Below are positions 17,668-27,016 of a DNA stretch of 64,000 bases, one piece after another. The stretch spans positions 929,350 to 993,349 of the forward strand of contig NZ_LGIQ01000005.1 of NCBI RefSeq assembly GCF_001187725.1. Direction: 5' to 3'. Position 1 is the first letter of the stretch; the number at the start of each line of letters is the position of its first letter. The position numbers and the translations under genes were made by a program. The notes below the pieces were generated by a model. That model did not search any database and had not been told where the DNA came from. It saw nothing but the letters and a program-made list of their open reading frames with translations. Source of the DNA: Brevibacillus reuszeri (lineage in GTDB: Bacteria > Bacillota > Bacilli > Brevibacillales > Brevibacillaceae).

Positions 17668-18666
17668 GTGGACAAGATCGACATTTCTGAAGTATGTCAG
17701 CATTATCGAGCGCGCGTGATTCGTGTCACGCCGCTCGATGACTGTTATTTGGTTGAAACAAACCGCGGTCCGAAAGAGCTGCATGTCTGGCCACGTGTCG
17801 ATGTGATGCGCTGGTCGTTTGCGTGGCGAGAACGGTTGGCCGGTCAAGGCTTTCGCGAGCTGGAAAGGTTTATCCGCACTCGTGAAGCCAAGCCGTATCT
17901 CGTTGTAGGCAAACGCGGAGTTACGATGACCGATCATCTCAGGCATATTGAAGCGTGCTCGCCTGGAGAAGATTTTGCCAGACAAAGTGGTCGCGTCGTG
18001 GGCATGATGCATTTGTCACAGCAGGAGAGTCCCATACTGGCGGGAGACGATTATTTGAAGCAGGAGCAGATGAACGCCGAAGCAAAGTGGGCACAAGCCA
18101 AAGCTGTAGTCGAGTCGTATCGGGCAAGATACGGCAAGGAAAAAGGGGAAAAACGCTGGGTGGCAGAATTGATGACTCCGCTTTTGCAACGAATGGAGCG
18201 GTCAGCATTGATGCTCTCCCATGAGAGTATTACCCCAGACGCCATCAATGTCGCCCATCGGGATTTGCTGCGCGATAATTGGGGAATGGTGAATGGCAAG
18301 CTGTATTTACGGGGATTTTTTCGGCCGCAGCTATCCATTCAGCAACGAGATGTTGCCAGTTTTTTGCGCGACCTGTACTTAACCCATAAGGATATACGGC
18401 AGGTACATGCATTCCTGGACGGATATGAGGAAGTAAAGCCGCTTCAGTATTCGGATTATACACTCATGCTTGCTTTTATGGCCAGGCCGCGGGAAGTGTG
18501 GAAGAGTGTGGAGTCGTATGTAAAACGTGTCTCCCGCAATAAGGAGGTGTCAGCAGCAAGTATTGAACAGGCCTTGCAAAGCCAGCAGGCGGTAGATCAA
18601 TTGCTGCATCATATTGCTGATCGGGCCGAGCGATCAAGGAGTGTGGGAGTAGATGAGCCGCTTTGA
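17668..18666 (+). CDS. CotS-family spore coat protein (kinase-like fold)
   Basis: 332 residues with an aminoglycoside-phosphotransferase-like layout. VTPLDDCYLVETNRGPKELHVWP looks like the N-lobe (read in two parts), and NVAHRDLLRDNWGMVNGKLYLRGFF sits where the catalytic and metal loops should be, but the second acidic loop is poorly preserved, so this may be a structural pseudokinase. GTG 17668 follows AAGGAG; 13 bases separate it from spoVID. It overlaps the next, related gene by 14 bases. One of the two corresponds to B. subtilis ysxE. Confidence 0.75.
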   Translation: MDKIDISEVCQHYRARVIRVTPLDDCYLVETNRGPKELHVWPRVDVMRWSFAWRERLAGQGFRELERFIRTREAKPYLVVGKRGVTMTDHLRHIEACSPGEDFARQSGRVVGMMHLSQQESPILAGDDYLKQEQMNAEAKWAQAKAVVESYRARYGKEKGEKRWVAELMTPLLQRMERSALMLSHESITPDAINVAHRDLLRDNWGMVNGKLYLRGFFRPQLSIQQRDVASFLRDLYLTHKDIRQVHAFLDGYEEVKPLQYSDYTLMLAFMARPREVWKSVESYVKRVSRNKEVSAASIEQALQSQQAVDQLLHHIADRAERSRSVGVDEPL

Positions 18667-19648
18667 CGACATTTTTCCATTGTTTCGGGAGTATGACATG
18701 TTTGCGCAATCGATCGATGTGATCAAGGAACCGAATGTATTTAAAGCAGCAACTCCATATGGCTCGTATGTTTGCAAGCGATCAAAGGCTTCTGGCCAAC
18801 GTCTGCTTTTTATCAGTGATGTGCTCCGTGAAGTGCAGCATCGTGGTTGGGATGGGGCTGTCCCATTTCTCTATACCAAGTTTGATGATCCGTATGTAGA
18901 AATAGGAAATCAAGCCTACTATTTGACAGCTTGGCAGCAGGGAAGCGAGCAATGGGCAAACGAGCCACTTGCTTGGGCCACCCCGATGGTGGAGCGGTTG
19001 GCAGAATTGCATCATTTGACGCAAAACTACAAATTTGATGATCCCAGGCAGGTAGAGCCGTTAATCGACGCTTTATTGAATCGCTGGCAATATTGGCAAA
19101 ATCAAATGGAAAAAGCAGCGACAGTAGCACAAGAGCGTCCTTATCAATCTCCGTTTGATCTTGTTTTTCTTGCAAATAAGGCTTTCATAGCAGAAATGGC
19201 AGAGACAGCTACCATTCTGTTAACAGATTGGCGGGAGCGGCATGAGACACACGCCCATTTCCGGTTGTCGCTGATTCACGGTTATCCGCACCCTGCCCAC
19301 ATCGTTCCAGATCGTTCGGGCAAAGGCAAGCTGCTAAATTTCGAGCGTGCTGCCTTCGATACGCCGATACGTGACCTGACCTTATTTTATCGGACCTACT
19401 TTCAAATGGCCGGGGATGAGGTCGGTGCAACCCAGCTGTTTCATCGTTATACAGGAATTTTTCCCTTGCGTCCCGAGGAGATCGAGCTGCTCGCGTCGTT
19501 TCTCTCTTACCCGGAGCGAATTATGCGCGATACGGATATTTATTACAACAATCGTCGTGAGTGGAGTGAGTTATACGCGGTGAAACGTTTTGAAAAAAAT
19601 ATGGACCGCCTGATGCGCCTGCATCGCTGGGTCCAGCAAGCTTTTTAG
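18653..19648 (+). CDS. ysxE: YsxE/CotS-family spore coat protein
   Basis: 331 residues of the same kinase-like family as its upstream neighbour. Features: TPYGSYVCKRSK (N-lobe lysine region), FLYTKFDDPYVEIGNQAYYLTAW, RLSLIHGYPHPAHIVPD in the catalytic-loop position and KLLNFERAAFDTPIRDLTLFYRTYF in place of the metal loop. The usual HxDxxxxN and DxD residues are altered, suggesting a non-catalytic coat component. GGAGTAG precedes the ATG. Assignment as the ysxE counterpart rests on position after spoVID. A terminator follows. Confidence 0.78.
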   Translation: MSRFDDIFPLFREYDMFAQSIDVIKEPNVFKAATPYGSYVCKRSKASGQRLLFISDVLREVQHRGWDGAVPFLYTKFDDPYVEIGNQAYYLTAWQQGSEQWANEPLAWATPMVERLAELHHLTQNYKFDDPRQVEPLIDALLNRWQYWQNQMEKAATVAQERPYQSPFDLVFLANKAFIAEMAETATILLTDWRERHETHAHFRLSLIHGYPHPAHIVPDRSGKGKLLNFERAAFDTPIRDLTLFYRTYFQMAGDEVGATQLFHRYTGIFPLRPEEIELLASFLSYPERIMRDTDIYYNNRREWSELYAVKRFEKNMDRLMRLHRWVQQAF

Positions 19649-19652
19649 AGAG

Positions 19653-19684
19653 CAACGTCTCACCGCGTGGGGCGTTGTTTTTTT
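19653..19684 (+). terminator. Terminator after ysxE
   Basis: CAACGTCTCAC (19653-19663) pairs with GTGGGGCGTTG (19667-19677) with two G-U pairs, followed by a run of seven T. Confidence 0.88.
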
Positions 19685-19772
19685 GTTCGGATACGCAGTT
19701 CACAAATGCTGATCTGGTATGCTTGCAGACATGGCTTCGCCAAAAGATATGGAGTAGCCTGATTTTTAACGC

Positions 19773-19955
19773 TCATAACCACTCTAAAACGATAGCGACG
19801 TAGATCACGGCGAGCAGCCCTAGCAACACTACATCAAAGGAAGTGGGAAACAGGATCGTACGAACAAATTGAAAAACAATTAAAGGGAGCAACACTTGCT
19901 TGCAGCCATACTTGATTCGCAAATAAGTGGGATTGTACTTCCAGCGGAAATTCAT
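19773..19955 (-). CDS. Small membrane protein of unknown function
   Basis: 60 residues starting MNFRWKYNPTYLRIKYGCKQ: a basic, aromatic N-terminus followed by one long or two short hydrophobic segments (VLLPLIVFQFVRTILFP and VVLLGLLAVIYVAIVLEWL). The ATG at 19955 has GAGGTGA seven bases upstream on the minus strand, so translation is likely; an upstream GTG at 19964 falls inside that ribosome binding site. Divergent from the phosphatase gene at 20113. I do not recognise the family. Confidence 0.6.
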   Translation of the reverse strand: MNFRWKYNPTYLRIKYGCKQVLLPLIVFQFVRTILFPTSFDVVLLGLLAVIYVAIVLEWL

Positions 19956-20112
19956 CCAGATCACCTCATTTCAGCATATGCGCAGCATCCTATGACAGTG
20001 CCTATAACGTCGGTATGTGGTGACATTTCTTGGGGAGAAGGTTTGAAGGATCGTACAAAAGGGAAGGTAAATGGGCAGATAGGCCAGGACTTATATATAA
20101 AGGTGATACAAA

Positions 20113-22215
20113 ATGATTTGGGAAGCATTGTTATACGGTCTGGGTAGCGGCGGGGGTGTGTACATCGCGCTCTTATCGAATAAATGGAAGAAAACAAAGC
20201 AGTGGGAAGATGTCTCTTTTTTGCAAGGAATCGGGCTGGTAGCCTGGTGTATCGGGAGCGTACTTGCGCTGTCTCCTGTGTGGTGGATGCAAAAATTAAG
20301 CCTGCCCGTATCCTTGATCACCTATGCTTCGTTTCTCAGGTCGTTGCACGTATTTCCGCTTGCTACACACGCCACCTCTGGGCGCTGGAAAATGATTATC
20401 GACACGTTGGCATTGGTTGTTACTTTCGCGTTGATGGTTGTTATCCATGATCTCACTTATCAAGCAGAGGGTCACTCCCCAGCGATGATGTATTGGCAGG
20501 GGGGTTTTTACTTGCTATTGCCAGCCTTTAGTATCTTCCTCATCATTCGACAACTGCAGGGGACTGCACGATTAAAACGAGAAAGGCTGCTTCTCTCGAC
20601 AATCCTGTTTATTGCCGTTACGATGATGACTCCGATGGTTCCTTCTTCTGTCCTGATATGGTGTGTGTTGGTTTCGTTCGTCTGCTTGTTTTTTGCCCAT
20701 CGTGGGTTGGGACAGCAGCAAATCCTTCACATTGCCAAAACCGAATACCGCTATTTATTTGAACGGCAGAAATTTGGCAAGCAGGATGCAATCATCTCGC
20801 AGTTTATGTTGCTTTCCATCACTTTCGCACTGGTCGGCATTCCGCAAATCCCTTATTATGGTAGAGTGGGTTTGGGAGCGGGTATATTGTTCGGGCTGGT
20901 TCGCGTCTACTTGACAACTCGGGAAAATCGTATCCTGATGAATCAAACATTAGTGGCAGCCAGCCACCTGGAGCAAAAATATGAAAACCAACTAGAACAA
21001 ATTCAATTGCAGAACAAAAAGTTGTCACAGGTTCTGGGATTGAAGCAAAATTACGAGTACCTCCTATTGGCGAGCAACGAGCAAAGCTTGCGGGAAGTAA
21101 ACTATGAGACGCTTCAGCAGGTGATCGAAGAACTGGTAGATACGTGGTTTGCGAGAATGGATACGCTCACGTTTTTTCAGCTTTCTCTGGAGTCTAAGAG
21201 TGGCGAGGTTTATTTTCGATTGGAGCGAGGCAGCAGAGGTTATTCTGGCAGCCTGCATCACGTCAACACGCGCATGATCGTGTCAGAGCAGCGAGATACT
21301 GCGCTGGTGCCAAGGTACGTGTCACTGTTCGCACAAACATCAGTAGTCGATCAAGGTCATGCAGAGCTGGACCATTCCTTTTTTCAAGTGCTGCTGGTTA
21401 ATGTGAGAGGGCTGATCTTGCGCTGCTTGCACGAGCATCAGGCGCTGGAGCTGGGTGTGATGGAAACAGAGATGGGGCTGGCAAGGCGCATACAATCGAT
21501 GCTTATCCCCAAAGAAGAGTTAATCATAAAAGGTCTTCGGGCACGTACCGTCTACGCGCCGATTACTTATGTTGGTGGCGATTATGTTGATTATATTCGG
21601 ATCGATGATCGTTATGTTTGTTTTATCGTAGCGGATGTTTCTGGACACGGACTGCCAGCTAGCTTATTGGCAACAGGCATTTCGAGTGCGGCAAGAGCTG
21701 TTTTGCAGACAAGCTGGTCCCCTGATGTGATTCTCGAAAGGTTAAACCAGTTGCTGTACGAAAATTTATCGAAAACCCGCTTATTTATCACAATGATGGT
21801 TGCCTGCTACGATAGCTATGAGCATAAGCTGCTTTTGAGCCGTGCAGGTCATCCCAAGCCGCTGTATTTATCCACCACCAGACAATCTGTTTTGGACTGT
21901 CGTGGAGGTGTGGGCCTGGGGCTTTTGCCTGATAGCACTTATCCGCTTGAGGAAGTACTCTTAAAAGAAGACGCTATGCTACTCATTTATACAGATGGAC
22001 TCGTAAACACGGGAAGAAAAGATGCGTTTCACTACCTGCAGCAATGGTTGGGAGGATTATCAGCACTATTGGATGATCCTGGGAATACAAACGATGAGGT
22101 CATTGATCGGGTAGAATCCTATGTATGGGGAATGACCCGAAGAGAGAAGCAAATAGATGATATATCTGTGTTGATTCTTCAATTTCAGTCTGACCCTCAC
22201 ACGAAAGTCCAATAG
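20113..22215 (+). CDS. Membrane PP2C-type (SpoIIE/RsbU) serine phosphatase
   Basis: 700 residues. About eight membrane segments occupy residues 1-275, followed by a coiled-coil linker (~275-315), a GAF-like region (~320-450) and a C-terminal SpoIIE/RsbU phosphatase domain. The phosphatase motifs are LARRIQSMLIPKEEL, ITYVGGDYVDYIRI (metal aspartates), FIVADVSGHGLPASLLATG, and MLLIYTDGLVNTGR with QIDDISVLIL near the end. It should dephosphorylate a STAS-domain antagonist, here most likely the one at 23631, in response to a membrane or intracellular signal. AAAGGTGAT precedes the ATG. Confidence 0.88.
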   Translation: MIWEALLYGLGSGGGVYIALLSNKWKKTKQWEDVSFLQGIGLVAWCIGSVLALSPVWWMQKLSLPVSLITYASFLRSLHVFPLATHATSGRWKMIIDTLALVVTFALMVVIHDLTYQAEGHSPAMMYWQGGFYLLLPAFSIFLIIRQLQGTARLKRERLLLSTILFIAVTMMTPMVPSSVLIWCVLVSFVCLFFAHRGLGQQQILHIAKTEYRYLFERQKFGKQDAIISQFMLLSITFALVGIPQIPYYGRVGLGAGILFGLVRVYLTTRENRILMNQTLVAASHLEQKYENQLEQIQLQNKKLSQVLGLKQNYEYLLLASNEQSLREVNYETLQQVIEELVDTWFARMDTLTFFQLSLESKSGEVYFRLERGSRGYSGSLHHVNTRMIVSEQRDTALVPRYVSLFAQTSVVDQGHAELDHSFFQVLLVNVRGLILRCLHEHQALELGVMETEMGLARRIQSMLIPKEELIIKGLRARTVYAPITYVGGDYVDYIRIDDRYVCFIVADVSGHGLPASLLATGISSAARAVLQTSWSPDVILERLNQLLYENLSKTRLFITMMVACYDSYEHKLLLSRAGHPKPLYLSTTRQSVLDCRGGVGLGLLPDSTYPLEEVLLKEDAMLLIYTDGLVNTGRKDAFHYLQQWLGGLSALLDDPGNTNDEVIDRVESYVWGMTRREKQIDDISVLILQFQSDPHTKVQ

Positions 22216-22282
22216 CTACCGGAATATTAGGATATCCGATAGGAATCCAGCGAAAAAACGTCAATGAACAGGAGGATGAACG

Positions 22283-23518
22283 GTGATTCTGTGTGAGCAG
22301 TGTCCGGACAACCCTGATTGTCGTAATTGCCTGGATGCTCTGCGCTCAGGAGGTTCTGCGCAAAAAGTGCTTCCGTCTAGATCGGTACATGTAACCAATC
22401 TTGCAACGAAAGAGACAACGGTAGCGCAGCTGCATGCAGTTAGTCGGACGGCAATCGGATTGTATAGTAAAGAGCAGTCATTGCATGGACGTATGGAAGT
22501 AGAGCTGGCCCCAGATTTCCGTATTATTGGGAGTGGGCTGCGGGGAATCGCAGGTGTCCCTTACTACGTTATTGATATAGAAAAAGTGTTGCGGCGAGAG
22601 GAAGTGCTGGAGCGGCTCCTGCTGGATGAGTTTCATAATTGGCACATGAGCGACGAATTGAACCCGATCGACGTCTTGCCGGATTGGAAGGAACGAGATG
22701 ACAAGCGTGGCCGTTTGATCAAGCAAGAGCTGCAAAAGCTGTCCATTTTGCGACGGATCGAAACGATTTTTCTCTATCTCTATGATCAAGGAAGTATTCG
22801 TCCGATTAGCTCAAATCGGGCAGATCGAGATATCGAGCGAGAGATGAAGCGTCTGGTAGAAGCATCAGATGCGGGGGCCTCGGTGAGAGAACAACTGATG
22901 TCAGCGGACGGGAAAAAGGTTTTTGAAGTGTACGCTTCTCCATTGCCTGACCAAACGAGTGGAATCGCTCTTATTGACGTTACATCGGCGATCATGGAAG
23001 AACGGAAGCGCAGAAGACGCGAATGGGAAATTTACCGAGACATTTTGGCAGTCGTCACCAAAGAAAAGCTTCTTTTACTAAGTGATGAGGAACTGTTTTT
23101 CCTGCTTCGCGAGGGTCATAAATCGTTGGCGATGGATTTACGTGCTCCTGAAGAGCTTGCGGAATTGCGACGTTCTTTTAAGCGCGTATTAGAGCCTGTC
23201 GGCATTTCTGACAAGCGGCTGTTGCAATTTATGGTAGCCGTGAACGAAGCTGCCTCGAATACGCTCAAGCATGGCACCGGGGGAACGATTACTTTGCATA
23301 TTTCGGCGGATAAGAGGCTGTGCAGAGCTGTCATCCATGATACAGGATCGGGAATCGTTTTGGAGGACTTGCCGCGGGCTACGCTTCAACAGGGCTTTTC
23401 TACGCGACATTCGCTTGGAGCAGGGTTTCAGGTGATGCTGCAATATTGTGATCGAGTATACCTCGGAAGCTCGCTTGCAGGGACTAAATTAATTCTGGAA
23501 TGCTCGATTGACACATAA
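22283..23518 (+). CDS. RsbW-like HATPase serine kinase with Cys-rich N-terminus
   Basis: 411 residues. Residues 4-17 hold a compact cysteine cluster (CEQCPDNPDCRNC). A middle section (~25-250) has a tidy DVTSAIMEERKRRRREWE linker typical of PAS-to-helix junctions. The C-terminal ~130 residues are an anti-sigma-type GHKL kinase: N-box MVAVNEAASNTLKHGTGG, G1 HDTGSGI, G2 FSTRHSLGAGFQVM. It would phosphorylate the neighbouring STAS protein and/or bind a partner. GTG 22283 follows AGGAGG. It sits 67 bases after the phosphatase. Confidence 0.8.
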   Translation: MILCEQCPDNPDCRNCLDALRSGGSAQKVLPSRSVHVTNLATKETTVAQLHAVSRTAIGLYSKEQSLHGRMEVELAPDFRIIGSGLRGIAGVPYYVIDIEKVLRREEVLERLLLDEFHNWHMSDELNPIDVLPDWKERDDKRGRLIKQELQKLSILRRIETIFLYLYDQGSIRPISSNRADRDIEREMKRLVEASDAGASVREQLMSADGKKVFEVYASPLPDQTSGIALIDVTSAIMEERKRRRREWEIYRDILAVVTKEKLLLLSDEELFFLLREGHKSLAMDLRAPEELAELRRSFKRVLEPVGISDKRLLQFMVAVNEAASNTLKHGTGGTITLHISADKRLCRAVIHDTGSGIVLEDLPRATLQQGFSTRHSLGAGFQVMLQYCDRVYLGSSLAGTKLILECSIDT

Positions 23519-23543
23519 AGGAAATTTCAAGAATGTGTCAAAT

Positions 23544-23569
23544 GTTTGTAAATGAACAAGAGCGGGTAC
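23544..23569 (+). promoter_or_regulatory. SigB-like promoter upstream of the STAS gene
   Basis: GTTTGT (23544-23549), 14-base spacer, GGGTAC (23564-23569), close to the SigB consensus GTTTAA-N12-14-GGGTAT. A competing SigA reading (TTGTAA, 15-base spacer, TACTAT) has poor spacing. Confidence 0.4.
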
Positions 23570-23630
23570 TATAGTTAGTAGAGAAGGAAGTACGTCAATT
23601 GTACCGATACCTTTTGAGAGGAGTTAGAGC

Positions 23631-23954
23631 ATGGACTACCGAGCAACAGAGACAAACGGGCAGGCTACGTTGTTTTTCGCCGGGGAGTTGGACATGGCTG
23701 TAGGTGATCAAGTAGGTGCGTTGATCCAACAGTATGGAGGGCGAAATCAAACCGTTACTGTCGATTTTCAAGGTGTCTCCTTCGTAGATTCTTCCGGTAT
23801 TGGCAGTCTTTTTTTTACAACAAAAGAATTGCTTGCTCTGGGCAAACAAGTGGAAATTGTTAATGTTCGCGAAGAAATACTGGACATACTAAGTGTACTT
23901 GGCTTTACGGAAGCATTGGGCATCAGTGTTGGGAAAGCAGAAAAAACCGGGTGA
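23631..23954 (+). CDS. STAS-domain anti-sigma factor antagonist
   Basis: 107 residues, a single STAS domain of the SpoIIAA/RsbV type: FFAGELDMAVGDQVGALI, then VDFQGVSFVDSSGIGSLFF, where the phospho-acceptor serine lies in DSSG (Ser54/Ser55). It completes a phosphatase-kinase-antagonist set with the two preceding genes but has its own candidate promoter. GAGAGGAG precedes the ATG. No sigma factor gene is adjacent, so the regulated partner is unknown. Confidence 0.9.
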   Translation: MDYRATETNGQATLFFAGELDMAVGDQVGALIQQYGGRNQTVTVDFQGVSFVDSSGIGSLFFTTKELLALGKQVEIVNVREEILDILSVLGFTEALGISVGKAEKTG

Positions 23955-23962
23955 AACCGGGT

Positions 23963-23992
23963 TTGACGCATAACGGACTGATTGTATATAAT
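23963..23992 (+). promoter_or_regulatory. SigA promoter for the valS T-box transcript
   Basis: TTGACG (23963-23968), 18-base spacer, TATAAT (23987-23992), just upstream of the T-box leader. Confidence 0.75.
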
Positions 23993-24027
23993 AACGTAGA
24001 GTTAAGTTGTCAACTACATATCTAATC

Positions 24028-24277
24028 AACGATGATCGGGAAGAGTAGGTCAGGATGCCTTGGCAGAGAGGAGAATCAGTTGCTGCGAGATTCTCTAAGG
24101 TAAAAAGTGACTGAAGGTCGCCCGGGAGTTATTCCAGTGAAGGGAATCCCTAGCTGGAAACGGATCGCAACCGTTATCTTGTCAGAGGGAACATGCAGAG
24201 TCAGTTTGCACGCTGTATGTTAACAAAGGTGGTACCGCGAAATAATCCTTTCGTCCTTTGGATGAGGGGTTTTTTTA
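24028..24277 (+). ncRNA. T-box riboswitch, valine
   Basis: A tRNA-sensing leader controlling valS. The T-box sequence AAAGGTGGTACCGCG (24226-24240) is unmistakable. Upstream are the stem I features, including AGAGAGGAGAATC and GGAAGAGTAGG. A GTC at 24117-24119, within GAAGGTCGCC, is the likely specifier and codes for valine. Downstream CCTTTCGTCC and GGATGAGGGG form the terminator stem, followed by a T-run (24270-24280); pairing with uncharged tRNA-Val would favour the antiterminator. Confidence 0.93.
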
Positions 24278-24300
24278 TTTTTTTCAAGGAGGAGTCACAT

Positions 24301-26973
24301 ATGTCAACACAGCCAACACAAGACATTGACCAGCTGCTGCCGAAAAATTATGATCCAAAGGCAGCTGAAAACAAATGGTATCCGTACTGGATTCAAAAAG
24401 AGTTTTTTAAAGCTCACCGCGACCCGAATAAAAAGCCGTACACCATTGTGATTCCGCCTCCGAACGTCACAGGAAAGCTCCATTTGGGGCATGCACTGGA
24501 TACGACACTCCAAGACATCATCACCCGTACGAAGCGGATGCAAGGATATAGCACGTTGTTTTTGCCAGGGATGGACCATGCAGGTATCGCTACACAGGCT
24601 CGTGTAGAAGCAACTCTGCGTGAGGAAGGCATCTCGCGCCACGATCTTGGACGCGAAAAATTCGTGGAAAAGATTTGGGAATGGAAGCATATTTACGCCT
24701 CGCACATTCGGGAGCAGTGGGAAAAGCTTGGTCTGGCTCTGGATTATTCCCGTGAGCGCTTTACGATGGATGAGGGCTTATCCACTGCCGTACGTGAGGT
24801 TTTCGTTCGCCTCTATGAAAAAGGGCTGATCTATCGCGGCAATCGTATTATCAACTGGGACCCCGCAGCGCGCACAGCTTTGTCTGACATCGAGGTTATT
24901 TACAAAGAAGTAAAAGGTGCTATGCACCACATGCGCTATCCGCTGGCTGATGGAAGCGGGCATATTGAGGTGGCTACGACACGTCCAGAGACGATGCTGG
25001 GGGATACCGCCGTTGCTGTCCATCCAGAAGATGAGCGCTATAAGCATCTGATCGGGAAAACCGTTATTTTGCCAGTAGTTGGGCGCGAAATTCCAATCGT
25101 GGCGGATGACTATGTTGATCCGGAATTTGGTTCTGGTGCAGTAAAAATTACGCCAGCACATGATCCTAACGACTTTGAGCTCGGCCTGCGTCACCAACTG
25201 CCACAAATCGTTGTCATGGATGAAACAGGTACGATGAATGACGAAGCAGGCATTTACAAAGGTCTGGATCGTTTTGCCTGCCGTAAACAAATCATCAAGG
25301 ATCTCAGCGAGCAAGGTATCATGTTCAAGGTGGAGGAGCACGTTCACCAGGTAGGGCACAGCGAGCGCAGCGATGCAGTAGTTGAGCCGTATTTGTCCAC
25401 CCAGTGGTTTGTGAAAATGCAGCCACTCGCAGATAAGGCGCTGGATAACGCTGCAGGTGAAGATAGTGTTAAATTTGTACCAGAGCGCTTCAAAACCAAT
25501 TATTTGCGCTGGATTGAAAATATTCGCGACTGGTGCATTTCGCGTCAGCTCTGGTGGGGACATCGCATACCAGCATGGTATTGCTCCGATTGTGGGGAAA
25601 CCATCGTATCGCGTAATGACGTGACGGAGTGCCCTAGCTGCCATAGTCACCAACTCTCGCAAGACAACGACGTTCTCGATACATGGTTCTCTTCGGGACT
25701 GTGGCCATTCTCTACTCTTGGCTGGCCGGAAGAATCCGAAGACATGAAGTACTTCTATCCGACAAACGTACTCGTAACAGGTTACGATATCATCTTCTTC
25801 TGGGTTGCACGTATGATGTTTAGTGGATTGGAATTCACTGGAAAAAATCCATTTGAGACTGTTTTGATTCATGGCATCATCCGGGACTCCGAAGGACGCA
25901 AAATGTCCAAGTCGCTCGGAAACGGTGTTGATCCGATGGAAGTGATCGAAAAATACGGTGCTGACGCGCTGCGCTTCACATTGGCAACGGGTAACTCACC
26001 GGGGAACGATCAGCGCTTCTATTGGGAAAAGGTAGAGGCAAACCGCAACTTTGCCAACAAGATCTGGAATGCGTCCCGTTTTGCTTTGATGAACCTGACT
26101 GATTTCAGCTACGACGATATTGATCTGAGCGGCGAGCTGTCCACACCAGACAAGTGGATTCTATCCCGCCTGCAAGCAACGATAGCGGATGTAACCCGTC
26201 TCTCTGATGCCTTTGAATTTGGTGAAGTTGGCCGTGTTCTTTACAACTTCATCTGGGATGATCTGTGCGACTGGTACATCGAGATGGCGAAGCTGCCATT
26301 GTACGGTACTGATGCAGCAGCGAAAAAGACAACGCAATCTGTTCTCGTAACGGTACTCGATCAAACACTCAAGCTTCTGCATCCGTTCATGCCGTTTATG
26401 ACGGAAGAAATTTGGCAGGCATTGCCGCACCAAGGAGAATCAATTACAGTAGCTCCTTGGCCAGTTGTCAATGAAAAATGGATCTTTGCCGAGGCGGAGA
26501 GCGAAATGAACCTGCTGATGGAAGTCATCCGCAGCGTACGTAATATTCGCGCTGAAGTAAACGTGCCTATGTCCAAGAAGATCGAACTGTTGATCAAGCC
26601 AAGCGATGCGACTTCAGCAGATCGTCTATCGCGTGGAGAAGAGTATATTGCTCGCTTCTGCAATCCGGAGCGACTGGAAATCAATCAGCAACTGGCGACA
26701 CCAGATAAGGCGATGTCCGCTGTTGTTACTGGAGCAGAGCTGTTCTTGCCGCTTGCAGGCTTGCTTGATTTGGATCAGGAGCTGAAGCGACTGGAAAAAG
26801 AGCTGGCCGGCTTGCATGGCGAAGTCGAGCGGATTGAGAAAAAACTGAACAACGCAGGCTTCATGGCCAAAGCACCGGAAAAAGTGGTTGCTGAGGAAAA
26901 AGCCAAGATGGCTGACTACATGGAAAAGCGGGATAAAGTAATCGCCCGGCTTGCTGAATTGAAGGGCGAATGA
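24301..26973 (+). CDS. valS: Valyl-tRNA synthetase
   Basis: Charges tRNA-Val and edits mischarged threonine. 890 residues: class I signature HLGH at 61-64 (in KLHLGHALD) and KMSKS at 534-538, a CP1 editing domain with [18 protein letters not shown], a zinc-knuckle-like CSDCGET with CPSCHSH, the anticodon-binding domain, and a C-terminal coiled coil ([17 protein letters not shown]). ATG 24301 follows AAGGAGGAG; an in-frame ATG at 24193 lies inside the T-box and is rejected. Confidence 0.98.
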   Translation: MSTQPTQDIDQLLPKNYDPKAAENKWYPYWIQKEFFKAHRDPNKKPYTIVIPPPNVTGKLHLGHALDTTLQDIITRTKRMQGYSTLFLPGMDHAGIATQARVEATLREEGISRHDLGREKFVEKIWEWKHIYASHIREQWEKLGLALDYSRERFTMDEGLSTAVREVFVRLYEKGLIYRGNRIINWDPAARTALSDIEVIYKEVKGAMHHMRYPLADGSGHIEVATTRPETMLGDTAVAVHPEDERYKHLIGKTVILPVVGREIPIVADDYVDPEFGSGAVKITPAHDPNDFELGLRHQLPQIVVMDETGTMNDEAGIYKGLDRFACRKQIIKDLSEQGIMFKVEEHVHQVGHSERSDAVVEPYLSTQWFVKMQPLADKALDNAAGEDSVKFVPERFKTNYLRWIENIRDWCISRQLWWGHRIPAWYCSDCGETIVSRNDVTECPSCHSHQLSQDNDVLDTWFSSGLWPFSTLGWPEESEDMKYFYPTNVLVTGYDIIFFWVARMMFSGLEFTGKNPFETVLIHGIIRDSEGRKMSKSLGNGVDPMEVIEKYGADALRFTLATGNSPGNDQRFYWEKVEANRNFANKIWNASRFALMNLTDFSYDDIDLSGELSTPDKWILSRLQATIADVTRLSDAFEFGEVGRVLYNFIWDDLCDWYIEMAKLPLYGTDAAAKKTTQSVLVTVLDQTLKLLHPFMPFMTEEIWQALPHQGESITVAPWPVVNEKWIFAEAESEMNLLMEVIRSVRNIRAEVNVPMSKKIELLIKPSDATSADRLSRGEEYIARFCNPERLEINQQLATPDKAMSAVVTGAELFLPLAGLLDLDQELKRLEKELAGLHGEVERIEKKLNNAGFMAKAPEKVVAEEKAKMADYMEKRDKVIARLAELKGE

Positions 26974-27016
26974 TCCTTTAGCTAGCCGCATATTTTTGAG
27001 AATGGAGCATTGAGGT

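Noticed and set aside
23941..23970. Terminator after the STAS gene
   Set aside because: AACCGGGTGAAACCGGGTTT is mainly a direct repeat, not an inverted one, and lacks a stable stem.
24193..24300. N-terminal extension of valS starting at ATG 24193
   Set aside because: It runs through the T-box and its terminator; ATG 24301 has AAGGAGGAG and gives the normal ValRS N-terminus.
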